Shown in pieces: positions 35,874 through 47,182 of a stretch of 64,000 bases of DNA; within the stretch, counting starts at the first letter, position 1; each line of letters begins with the position of its first letter. Source of the stretch: Pascua guehoae. Taxonomy: Eukaryota; Basidiomycota; Tremellomycetes; Trichosporonales; Trichosporonaceae. The notes under the pieces were generated by a model. That model was not told the DNA's origin, made no database searches, and saw only the letters and a program-made list of their open reading frames with translations. Position numbers and translations under genes: made by a program. The stretch lies in contig BCJX01000004.1 in the NCBI GenBank assembly GCA_001600415.1, forward strand, positions 1,631,769 to 1,695,768. The letters run 5' to 3'.

Positions 35874-35901
35874 TGCAGTGCAGTGCAGTGCAGTGCAGTG
35901 C
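35874..35901. repeat. (GCAGT)n microsatellite
   Basis: Five to six perfect 5-bp units followed by degenerate copies. Confidence 0.9.
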
Positions 35902-36121
35902 GTGCAGTGTGGTGGTGGTTGCAGCGCAGTTGTACTACCCGCGTTGGGTCCACACCCTGGGTACCCTCGTCCCCCAATATCCCATCCATTCATCTCGAGC
36001 AGTATCCTGATGTACAGCCTGTCTCTTCCCATCACTCGCGCGACGCGGGACAGGGTGATACAGGGGGTACAGGCACACCAAAAAAAAAAAAACATGCAAC
36101 GCGCGCGCGTTCCAGGCGCAG

Positions 36122-36124
<3 letters not shown>

Positions 36125-36169
<45 letters not shown>
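36125..36169. repeat. (GA)n microsatellite
   Basis: About 22 GA dinucleotides, the longest dinucleotide run in the window. Confidence 0.97.
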
Positions 36170-36175
<6 letters not shown>

Positions 36176-37603
36176 TGCGGAAAGGGTCTTCGCAGCATGG
36201 CGTATGGGCAGTGCCCCACCCCCCCGTCCTGGCTCGATGGCAGTTCCTGAAATCTCGACAATGGGCGGCTGGGGGTGGCGCGGCGCGGCTGTGCTCTACA
36301 TTACGGCGATCCGACGCATCATCTCTCCCACTCTGGGCCAATGGCCCTCGTCACCCACATCGTCCCACAATTGACACCGCCAGCTACCGTCTACATGTAC
36401 CATGGCTAGAGCATGTAGCAGTAGTACGAGCCAACACGGTCGAGGCACAGGTTCAAGGGCGAGGACCAAACGAAAGGAGCCGCCCAAAAACGGTGTGCTC
36501 CTAGACTACCGGCCAGACCCGAGAGAAACGAGACAACGCGACAACGTGATGAGACGTGTCTTGTCGCGTGTACCGCTTTGTTATTGTACGCATTGACGGC
36601 ATGGGAGAGTAGACATGGACAAACAGTGTGGTTTCGAGGGAGACGACACTGTTGATGGAGGTGATATATCGGGACGGGGGGGGGGTCCAAACATGGATTG
36701 GTATTGAAACGCACAGGTCCAAGTCGTCCTGCAGTAGTTTGTGACCCAGCAACTCTTGGTGCGCGCCCGGACAGCGCAGGGAAAGTAACCAGTAGACAGG
36801 TACTTGGACAGGAAAGCGCAGGAAAGCGTAGCGCTGCAGGGCGATGCTCAGCCAGGACGTTCCAAGTCGTCGAATAGTAGGCTCGCGGATGACAAGTCGC
36901 TCCCCAAAGGCTCTCACTTGCCTATTTTTCAGTTTAGGCCTGCTGCTTTCGAACGAATTGCATGGCCGCGGGCCGGCAGAGACGGCGGTTGGATGTGTTT
37001 GGGTCTGATGCAAGATGCAAGATGCAAGATGGATGGATAGTCGTAATTGGCTGGTTAGCTGGTTGCATGTTGCACCACGAGGGTGGCTGCGCCAGTGCGC
37101 CAGTGCGGGGGGTGGACATGTGGACGCGCGGGGCGCGGGGCAGCGGCCACGTGTCACATACCCTTGGACAATTGGACTCGCTCGTTGTGCGCGTGCGGCG
37201 CGTCAGCGGCCCCGGGCACTGGGCACCCCGCGGTCATTCTACAGCGCCTCTGGGATCGAGGCGCCATGGCAATCGACCAACGACAACCTAGCTAGCTTGC
37301 TAGCTTGCTACAGTAGCTTGCTCGAGCAGCAATGACGAAACAGGACAAACCAGAGTCTCCGGCTAGATGTGCACCCACATCCCCGGTCGCCAAACCCAAG
37401 TTTCATGCAGACGACGCTGTCCCAAGTGGGACCCACTGGCGCCGCCACCGGAGCGACGCAACCCTTCATAACCGCCCGCGTCGGCCTACAATAACATGCA
37501 CATCTCTTCTTCTCACCCATCGACTCTGCTTCTTGCATCCGACTGTATCTCAACCACTAATCCACCCCACCCCGCCCCACCCCACGCTACACCTATATCC
37601 ACA

Positions 37604-38909
37604 ATGTCCGACGTTAAGGTTGACGGTTTCAAGGTATGTCCATTGTCCAGCTTGCTTGTGTACTGCGCCCCGCCCGCGACAGCGCCCCGCGCTGCAAGAT
37701 CACCATCGACGCCCAGATTATGCTGACACGCAGGCGAGCGCCATCTTCGAGGTATGTCCACGCCCGCTACAGCGTGCCCAGCCCGCTACCATCGTACCTG
37801 CACACCCCCTTGGCCCCACGCCAGCACGCCAGCTAGCACCCGCTGACCGCAGCAAATCGCCGACGGCTTGACCAAGGTCAGCGACGCCGAGAAGAAGGGC
37901 ATGATCAAGAAGGTGAGCCAGCGCATGACTTGTGGACTGGGATCGTTCCGACCACCGTCCCGACTGTGTCTCCATCTCCATCCCCGTGCTCCTCTGTCCT
38001 CCCGAGAGCGTCCTCCGGGGAGTCCTCCAGAGAGCAACCACGATCCCCGAGGGTCTGCGGCCAGTGGTCCCAGATGGCAGCCCGCGCCACCAGGCGTCGT
38101 GGCCAGCGACGACGCCTTAGAGTCAACCCGCCACCAGGCCCGGGCAGACCTCTGCCAGACCACCACCAGACCCCAACTACCAGTACCTCCTCCCCCACCC
38201 CCCACCCCCCACCCCCAGCCCACTCCCCACCGCCTCCTCCCTTACCCATCACCCACCCCACTAACCCCAGACCAACGGCGTCTTCCAGCTCAACGTCAAG
38301 AACGCCGAGGGCAAGGAGGCCACGTGGACGATTGACCTCAAGACGAACGGCGAGGTCGCAAAGGGTGCTGCCAAGAAGGCTGGTAAGTCGCAAGCGAGCA
38401 GAGCGAGCGTGGGCGCCGTGGGCGCGGGGGTTGGCAGCGAGCGTGGGCGCGGGGGTTGGCAGCGAGCGTGGGCTGCGTGCTGCGAGGTCGAGGTTGGGTC
38501 GGGGCTCGAGTATGGGTGGACGCTCGGCGTGTGACGAGCGACGGAACGATATCCAGCCTGCCTTGCCGCAGAAGCGTCCATCTTCGTCCTAACACCCCTC
38601 CCGACCTCATAGCCCCTTGCCTCCCAGCTTCGCTCCCGACCTCGTCCCCAACCTCATCTCCAACACCATCCCCCCATCCCCATCCCCAACACCATCCCCT
38701 CTCTCCCCAACACCTCACCCGCCTCACACCCCACTCACACCCCCCCAGACGTCACCATCTCGCTCTCGGACCAGACCCTCCTGGGCCTCGCCGACGGCAA
38801 GATCAACGCCCAAAAGGCCTTTATGACCGGCCAGCTCAAGGTCAAGGGCAACATTATGCTCGCGACAAAGCTCGACGGCGTCCTCAAGGGCGCAAAGGCA
38901 AAGCTCTAA
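37604..38909 (+). CDS. SCP2 sterol-carrier domain protein
   Basis: Exons 37604-37633, 37734-37751, 37853-37912, 38271-38382, 38749-38909 give 126 residues, the size of a stand-alone SCP2 domain. The fold is recognisable from ASAIFEQIADGL, VFQLNVKNAEGKEATWTIDLK, VTISLSDQTLLGLADGKINA, the hallmark QKAFMTGQLKVKGNIMLATKL and a short Lys-rich end (LKGAKAKL). The latter could act as a weak peroxisomal signal but is not canonical SKL. SCP2 domains bind and shuttle sterols or acyl lipids, often in peroxisomes. Exon 2 is only 18 nt, and the introns (100, 101, 358, 366 nt) total about 2.4 times the coding length. Start and frame are fixed by MSDVKVDGFK and all junctions. Confidence 0.93.
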
Positions 38910-40092
38910 CCGCCGCCGCTAGGCCGGGGTTACGCTTTGAGCGAGCTGCAGAGGCGAGAGTGTGTCTGGGCCCGCGTTCTGCCCCGTGGTGGATGCGGGC
39001 GCGAGACGGGAGCGTGCAGAAGATACAGACTAGTAGATGCACATGTCGTAGTCGAGCTCGTTGCGTTGTGTACACTGCTCCAGTCTGCGTCCATGGCGTC
39101 CATCGCTGCGTCCGAGCTGCCATCGCTGTGTCCGAGCTGTTATCGCTGCATCCTTTGCTGCATTGGCTTGGCTGTAGCTGCAACCTGCTCCATCGCATCC
39201 ATCGCTCGTCCACCATCCACTGCCGCACGCACTGCCACGCCTACATCTCGGCATTCGTCTTTTCAGCAGTCTCAGTGCATCCACCACGCATCCACGCACC
39301 CACGCGTCGACGATTCTCCGCGCGGGCAACATTACCCGTCCAAAACTTGGGTGGCGCGTCCCCTGGCGCGTCCCCTGCCTCGTGTCCCCGCATCCGGGGT
39401 CCGGGGTCCGGGGTTCAGTGGCGTCTCTGTTGTCATGTGCTGCCCCTAGCTGTTGGACCTAGTGCGTGGCGCCCCGGCTGTATGCAGTGTGCCGGCGGCC
39501 GGCATCCGGTATTCTTTCAGGCCTGCGGGTCATCAGGGCTGGCACTGCTGGGCCATCAATCGTGTGTATCACACTATTCCATCCGACGCACGGGGCACCA
39601 TCCACTGGCTTGGGATGGCTTGCGATGGCTTGGCCATGACCGCTCCGATCTTTACGGCCAAACGGCTAGACGGCTATGGGCCCACTGACTGTCCACGCAC
39701 ACAGGCGTACACACTCGCACACACGAGCGGCGACGGCTGCTCCCCGACGACTCCCCGACAAATTGGATCTGACATCTGCCCCGCACCACCGTGTAGCCCC
39801 GCGCCCGCGTATATTACGTTTGTGCATGTGCCATACTCTAGTACTAGCCCTTGGCGGGCGGTGGTAGCGTGCGGTGGTAGCGTGTATCGAGGTGAGTCTA
39901 GATGCGTGAATATCTTAGTCTCACTGGGGTCACTCGACCAGGGGACGAGGTTGCGGGGAGGGGGACGAGGTAGTGGGCGGGGATTGTTACGGAGGGTGTT
40001 TGATGCAGTGTTCTGGTGAGGGGTGCTACGTTCTGTGTACAGTTGATGTCGTGGAGCGTGGTGCGAGTTCCGGGTGCTACAAGTGGTGGCTA
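38910..40092. other. Convergent spacer
   Basis: Lies between the 3' ends of the SCP2 gene and the next minus-strand gene. Contains a 20-bp tandem unit (CATCGCTGYGTCCGAGCTG) at 39101-39150 and short CGGGGTC repeats near 39395-39416. No coding region supported. Confidence 0.6.
39101..39150. repeat. 20-bp tandem repeat, 2.5 copies
   Basis: Two near-identical 20-bp units plus a partial third, starting CATCGCTG. Confidence 0.85.
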
Positions 40093-43000
40093 TTAAAGAG
40101 CGTGGGTGATAAAGGTACCGATGGGGGCGGGGGGAATGTTGAGGGGTTGGGGGATACGACGGCGGCGCGACGTCGGCGTCTTGACAGCGTCGGTCGCAAC
40201 AGGGCCGGCCTCCTCAGCAGCAGCGAGGCTCAGGTGGCGCCACGACGTCTCGATCGGTGCGTCGTCATCATCATTGACGAGGTCCCACGAGTTGCCCCAC
40301 TCGCCCAGACCAAACTGCGCGGGGAACGACGTGCGCGCAGACGGTCCTGTCGAAGGCCCCGTGGGCAGAGAAGCAAGTGACGAGCGAGTAGTGGCCATTG
40401 ACGTGCGTGCGGAAGCAATGTCGCTGACGCTGGACGCTGGCAGCGGGCCAAAGGTGCGCATCGAGCAAGGGCTCTCGACAGGCGAGGGCGGGTTCGAAAG
40501 CGCATCGCGGACAGGCTGAACCATCGACGACGACGGGGTCACGGCTGTCGCCATCGGGGTCGAAATCGCAACGTTGGACGGCTCGCGCATGGGTACAATA
40601 ATCTTGAGATCGTGCAGGTTGAGCTGGCGGTGGACGTTGGGTGCCGAGCGAGAGCGCGGGAGAAGGGCATCGCCATTGCCCTCACCACCCCAAGGGCCGA
40701 GGCGCTTGAGAACGCGGGCGACAGCGGCAATCAACTCGGGGTGGACAAGCTGCGGTCAGCCGTATCCACGCTACATCCCCTAGCTCACTTCGAACTCACC
40801 TCAGAGCTAACTTGCTCAAGAAGCCAAGCGAGCCGCGCGCGAGCCTCACAGTTGAGCTTCTCACCGAACGCAGCCAGGCGAGCCTCCTCGAGGTCGACCG
40901 CAGTTAACAGCACACGCTCGAGCTCGGTAGGGTCAAGCTCATCCTTGGAAGGATTGTTGAAGATGGACAGGATGACGCCCAGTGGGGAGCCCTCGGAAGA
41001 GCGATCGCCGTCGGTGGAAGGCGGGAAACCGCCGTACGTTGGGGACACTTGCTCGCCATCGACAATCACGCACTGCCGGAACAGCTGGCGGCGATTGCGG
41101 ACGCTCCTTGCCGGTTGGCGAGTGGACAGGTGGTTACTGCTATACGGCAGCTCTGACGGCGCCGGCGAGAGCGGAGGGTCAATGTCGGGAAAGGAAAAGC
41201 CCGACTGCCCACCAGGCGAGAGGGGAGGGGCCATGCGTGACGGAAAGTCGATTGAAGGTCGCTTGGCGGACGTCTCCTCAAACGCCGGGAGAAGGCTAGT
41301 GGGAACCGAGAGCGAAGACGCTTGGCTGAGGCGGGATGACTTTGACGCTTCGCTGAGGCGTGATGGCTCGCGCAAGTGTCCGAGTGGCTCATCGACGAGG
41401 GTCGTTTTGGTGTCGTCGGCGGCGGTAAATGCCTCAGTCGAATCCACTCCCTTTGACGGTAAGCGGTATTCGACAGGCGTGAGCAACACCGGCACGCGCG
41501 TTGCGTGGCAGATGGCAAACTCGCTGGAGTACCGGCGCAGGGATGAAGAGAGCGTGTTGGTAGACGAAAGCATGCTGCTCGTCGTCATGACCGAAGCACA
41601 CGACGCGCGACGCTTGTAGTTTTGAGGAGACGGTGTGGACGGAGCCGATCTAGGATACGAGGAAGCAGGGGGTGTGGGCGCACGATTGGTGGCACTCTGG
41701 AACGACTCGTCGCCCTCGAGAGGACCAATGTCGGCAATGTACGCGTCGAGGTCAAACGAAACGTCGCGCTGGTGGAGACTAACGGGCTGGGGCATGATCG
41801 GAGTTGGAGGTGTCCGGGTCCCCACAGTTGGGATGGGCTCGACCGCGACAAGAGTCGACAGGTGGAACGCCGAGCTCAGCTCGGTAATGAGTGACTGCAT
41901 GTCGCTCTTGCCCTTGAGGCTGTTGAGCAGGTCGGCAGCCTTGTCGCGGCCTGTGCCCAAGTGCCACCCGTCGGCGTCCGAGCAAAGGCGGAAGCGGAGA
42001 ACCAAAAGGTGGTCGACAAGTGCTGAGCGAATGGCTTTCATGTTCGTCGGTGACGCCGGGGCCGTTTGCGGTGACGACGGGGTCGGGCTGCAGGGACATC
42101 CAACCGAGATGGTGGAGCTAGGCGACCGCGACCTGTCGCGGTAGGACGAAGGCGCCTTGAGGTAAGAGCCGCCTGGTGGTGACCCTAGAGGATTAGGGGA
42201 GGACAGACGCTGAGGCGAGGTGGTGATCGGAGTGATCGCGTTCGAATCGCCCTGCGTAAAAATGTTTGGCAGCGAAGGACGGCGGTCGCAGTCAAACTCT
42301 GGGAGCTTGGCGGTCCCGTTCCGGTTCAGGAGAAGGTGGCTGATGGGGAGCGTCTTGCGCATGCTGGACCGCAGCGACAGCCGCGACATGGTCCTTGTAC
42401 GGGTGCGGAGCGCCACGGGAGGCGGGGAAGGCGTGTCCGTTCCCATGCGGCGACCGTTGAGGCAGAATGATGCAAGGGTCCTGTCCATGGCGGCACGGTC
42501 CGCAGGAACGACGAGACGGTCCTGCACGCTCTGAAGCTCCTCGGCGAGGGTTTGTGGCTCGGTGCCAGCACTCAGGCGACGGACGACCCAGGCGGAGAAA
42601 AGCTGGTCCGTGTCAAACTTGTTTGGGCGGCCGTAAAATGCTGGAACAACGTTGAGGCGCGTGATGAGCTGGGCCGCGCTCACAAACCCGAGCTGGAAGC
42701 GGAACTGCTCGAGGGTGGGAAGGATGGCGCTGCGCACGCCGCACTGTTCGCCTTGAACCTTTACCTGTGTGGGTTAGCTACCATTCGGAGTTCAGGAACC
42801 CAAACCCACCTCCAGCTCCACCTCTGACAGCTTCTTTGCTACAGCCTCTACGACATCCTCGCCTTCGCTTGCGCGCCAGCGGCGTCCGACATAGTGGAGC
42901 ACAATTTCGAGGATGCGCGCCTCCGAGAGCGTATGGTTGGGATCGCGCGAGAGTCGGACGAGGGCGTCCACAAGCTGCTTGCGGGAGACGTTTGCCATGC

Positions 43001-43528
43001 TTGAAATTGCTAGAGCTGGCGAGCAGTGCTCACCGGCGGGGGCGCCGGCAGGGACATCGAAAGGGTAGAGCAGGCGAGTGTTCATGCGCACGAGGGCGAG
43101 GCGGATGCCGGTGGGAAGGGACTGGGGAAAGAAAATTGCAAGGTACAGTATGAGGGAAGGTGGGGTGTGGTTGAACGTGCAGTGCATGGCGGCGGGGAAG
43201 ACAGTATGTACGTGTGGGGAAAGAGTCAGCACGTAACCCAGATGGTGAACCACGCGCCACTCACCGCATGCACGGCCGCGTTGGCGGCGCCACAGTACTC
43301 GCGAACGCCCGTGCCTGCGACGAGGGCGCGCCACGCGTACTCATCGAGGGTGGCGACCGCCTCGGCCGGAGTTGACGCGCGTGCAAGAGCGTCGGTGAGT
43401 GCCGCCTCGCGAGCGCCAAAGAGGGAAGTTTGGATAGGAGTCTGCGGCGGCGGCACGTAGGTAGTAGGTGAGGAAAGCATGTTGTTGGAGGTCGTCGCAA
43501 ACGGCGACGCGAGGGCGCTGGCGACCAT
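40093..43528 (-). CDS. Unrecognised large protein, helical N-terminus and Ser/Pro-rich body
   Basis: Five exons on the minus strand: 43265-43528, 43034-43121, 42810-43009, 40800-42764, 40093-40749, joining in frame to 1057 residues. I do not recognise the family. The first about 270 residues look folded and helical, with well-spread hydrophobics (LDEYAWRALVAGTGVREYCG, SLPTGIRLALVRMNTRLLYP, LSEARILEIVLHYVGRRW, LEQFRFQLGFVSAAQLITRL). Another helical stretch sits near 490-530 (IRSALVDHLLVLRFRLCSD). The rest is Ser/Pro/Thr-rich with many SP/TP sites, and the C-terminus returns to LVHPELIAAVARVLKRL before a final disordered tail. That suggests a phospho-regulated scaffold or regulator, which is inference. 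The frame is open upstream to about 44128, so a longer N-terminus is possible; the ATG at 43528 is the best-placed start. Confidence 0.75.
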
Positions 43529-46500
43529 CTTGTCCCGGGCGGCGGCGGCGGTGTGTGAAACACGTAAAGGGTGTGTGACGGCGCCTGTGCGCGTTGCAGC
43601 CGTGTGCTGGGCTGTTCCTGTGACCTCGGTGGTAGTCGTCGCTTGGTCGCGGGGTGGCGAGACGGAGATCGAGGGGGTCGTGCTGGTGGACCCGAACCGT
43701 GTGGAAAAGGAGAGTTTGCGGAGCCTAGACGTCGATGCCGAGGCCCAGGACGAATACGAAGAGGAAGGCAGAGTACGGGCACATGCACTTGCGGAAACCG
43801 TGGCGGAGGCGGTGCGGCGCCGAGGAGTGGGTGGTGAGGTGAGAGTCCGGGGTGTGGAGAACGAAGGTAAACGCGCGGGGACGGCGCCCAAGACGCAAGC
43901 TGGGACGGGGGACGAGGGGCGGGGTGAGGAGACGGGGTGTCGCGGTAGACGTGGTGGAGAACGAGTGGAGAGTGGAGAACGAGTGTGTGTCTCGGAGTGA
44001 GGAGAGTAGGAGGGGAAAGGAGAGTGGGCAGAATGAGAAGACGATGAGGAAGGCGAGGAAGACAAAATTGCCTCTTGGGCACGACTCGTCGCCGTATATG
44101 TGCTTGTCGCACCGCTGCCCGTCGTCATTGTTCCCCATCGACAATCCGTCGTCGGTCAGTCGGCTGCGGCGACCGCCGCTCGTCTATGTTCAGAGTGCGT
44201 TGGGGCGAGGACTCCAGGCGCTGCGCTGCTCAGCAGCGATGCGGTGATCAACGCCCCGGGGGGGGGTCGCTTCGCCGAGACTAGAAGCAAGTCGTTGGGA
44301 TGGGGCGCAACAGGTCCCGAGTGAGGATACTGCTCTCTGACAATGGCGACCTGGCAAGGTGACGGAGTGACGAGGATGATGTGCCGATCCCGATCGAGCG
44401 AGTACGAGGGGAAGAATAGGTGACGCAGAGGGAATGGGGAGAGGAGGAAGCAAGACGAGCAGAGCAAGAGCGAGGATCAGTGAGGGGCTGGGGATGGAGT
44501 GTTGAGAGGTGCAGTGTTAAGAGGTGCCAGCACCAGTAAAAAGGGCAGAGGGAGTAAAAAGACGTAGACGAGAGAACAAACGCCGTGTGCGAGGAGGGCG
44601 GTCATGTCGCATCATGTGTGACGTGTGACGCGCGTGATCACCGTCGCCGGGGGGCGCTGGGATCATGGCGCGGGCGCATGCCGCGCATACACGCTTCGGA
44701 CATGCCGACAGCGTGCTAGAGAATGAGGGAACAATGCTCGTCGGCCGACACACGAGGGTTGCACGCCCACACAATAGCTGTCCACATTACATGTGCTGCA
44801 CCACTGACTGCGGCGCCTGGCCTGCTGGGACGCGTACGGCTCGTCATGTCCGTCCGAGACACTCGCGTCGCATCGACACACTAACTCCACACGTGTCGGG
44901 GTGGCGTGCGGGTGGCGCCGTGCCTCGTGGTTTCGAGATGCGAACTGACAATGACAATAATGTGTTGCACCGCTGTGCTTGCACCTCCCTGCTAGTTTGC
45001 TGGCTACTGGCTCCCCAGCTGCTAGTGTGCTCCTAGTCGATACACACCGCGACGTGTCTGCATGTGTGCGTCAGCGAGGTATGAGGCCATGGCCGCTCGA
45101 GGCATGGGGCAGGCATGCGGCGCCTGCGGCGCCTGGGCGACTGATCGCGTGAGGCGTCAACAATCCAATGACGTATGGGGCTCGCCAGCGTCCATGGTGC
45201 GTGCCGCGTTGCGCATGTCGCGAGTCGCGCGACGCGTGCAGAGGGACGAGCGCGATGATCATTTCAGGGTGGAAATAATGAGGCGGTGTCGGCTGAATGT
45301 GTGTCAATGTTGCACGGCACGCTTCTTCCACCATTGCAGAGACAAAAGAGGTAAAGAAGCGAGACGCGAGACGCCTTGTATCAGAATACACGGATGAGTG
45401 TGGTGTGCGTCCATGCACACATTGTTTCCTCGCACCTCGGTAGGCTATGCGTCGCTCACGTCCCGCAACGTTGCAGAGGTACCAACAGTCGTCGCATCCC
45501 AGTGGCCAGTGTACAACAGCGCAGCAAAACAGGTTACCAGCTGCCAGATGGGGAAGCTCGTCGCGTACCAACGACGCCGCGCCCAGCGAACACCAGTTTC
45601 AAAGCGGCCCTCGCCGCCAACATTCACAACCTGGTAAACGACGTCGGAGCGTGACTCACTGGGACCGTGCGGCGCACGACAAAACGCCCGGACGCCAGTT
45701 CCCAAGGCAGAAGGACGCACCCTGCACTGTGCGCTGGCCAAAGCGGTGGCTGATCTGGACATGAGGTGATCAGGGCACGTCGCGCCGTCGGGTCGCGTCG
45801 TCGCCGGCCGCACACAGCGCCGCGCCAAGTCTCGCCTCTGGCGAAGCGTCGATGTGCGATCCATGCACTAATACCACTCCGCTGATCCGATCACATTCGG
45901 GAGTTCCTCGTTGGGAAACATTTGCTATGTGGCAGGCAGGCGGCGGTCGCCGCCACCGCTGCTTGGCCTACGTTGAGAACGCCAAGAACGAGTCAAGTCA
46001 ACGACGATCGCAATAGTCGTTTGTGGTTCACTAGTGCGCGTCGGAGTCAGTCCAGTCCATCCTTTTAGTACCGTGGTTCTCTGAGAGTTGTTAGAGCTGT
46101 ACTCGCGAGATACGGCGGCGAGGGCCGCCTTGCCCAACGCGGTGTTTGGACGACACTTGATCGCTGGGTAGGATGGCGGGTGGTGTTTACTCCGTTTATT
46201 CTGTTTACTCTGTCTGTTTAGTTTGGGTGTGGTCGCTCGATCGACTCTGGCCGCGCGAGTATGGGGGTCGTGCGGCGTTATGGATATACTTCAACGTGTA
46301 CAAGGTAGTGACGAGCTCACGAGGGTTGATAGGAGGCACCTGACAATTAATGGGGTCAGTAGTATCGAGGTCCCTCATCCCTCAGCTTGGACTAAAGGCA
46401 GTCTGTCCTCCCGCTATCCATGATCCAGCGTACACCACCACACGCACGTATCTTGGGTTGCATACCCCTATACCAGCGCGGAAGTGCGCACTCGACACTC

Positions 46501-47182
46501 AAGGACGAGGTGACACCCTCTGCGATCGCAATTCACCAGCTCAACCTACCCAGCTCGGTCCTCTATCGCGTCAACACCACTCTGCACCAACCCACGGATC
46601 AGGCGTGTTCCTTCGCTCGATCGAGCAGCTGTCGACGTCACAGGCACGCCGTATTCAGTACTCAGTAAAGCCGCCGCGAGCAGGTCGTGCGCGTGCCCTC
46701 TGTCGCACCAGTAGCCATCACCACTATCGGGGAGCTATCGCGATGTGCAATGGTTAATGGTTTCCCAGGAGGGGGGTGGTGATATTAGTGCAGTGTTCGT
46801 ATGTGGCGATCCAAGACCACGATCCACGGCCACGCATGTTTACTCCGCTCCAGCCACATGCTCGCCTGGCCCTCGCCTGCTCGCGTCCCGTGCAGAGGTC
46901 CGATCCCACTTCTATTTCCTGCGCGCCTTACTCATTATCCAGAACGACCCGTCATCCTCGTGCGCCTACGACGCGACGGCTCTCGCCACGAGGCCAAGAT
47001 CACAACGAAGTTTGCCACGAGACGGTGCCACGCTCTGCTGGACTGGGTACATGCCTCTGCATCTCGCGCAGATGTATAAGGAGCCTCTATGTCGCACCGC
47101 CTACTCGCTCGCTCGCTCGCCCGCTTGCCTTCGTCGCGTCTCAACTGGAATCGCCCCCCAGCGTGGCAATACGGCCGCCAAC
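43529..47182. other. 3.6-kb stretch without a supported gene
   Basis: Upstream of the preceding minus-strand gene and downstream of DBP5. The first 600 bases stay open in the frame of the upstream gene and may be leader or N-terminal coding. The rest has short, overlapping frames on both strands, weaker codon bias, a GTTTACTCYGTTTA repeat near 46185-46221 and a TATAAGG at 47076. No recognisable RNA gene or transposon protein was found. Confidence 0.5.

Larger units (their letters stand above)
34768..37603. promoter_or_regulatory. Long divergent intergenic region: transporter (-) and SCP2 gene (+)
   Basis: 2.8 kb without a supported gene. Holds a (GCAGT)n run (35874-35901), a 13-base A run (36080-36092), a GA microsatellite (36125-36169) and TAGCTTGC repeats near 37290-37325. 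It must contain both divergent promoters. No homologous ORF, tRNA or repeat-element coding sequence was seen. Confidence 0.5.

Noticed and set aside
43529..44128. In-frame N-terminal extension of the unrecognised gene at 40093-43528
   Set aside because: Open but low-complexity Ser/Pro/His sequence; ATG at 43528 gives a plausible start. Left as an alternative, not annotated as coding.
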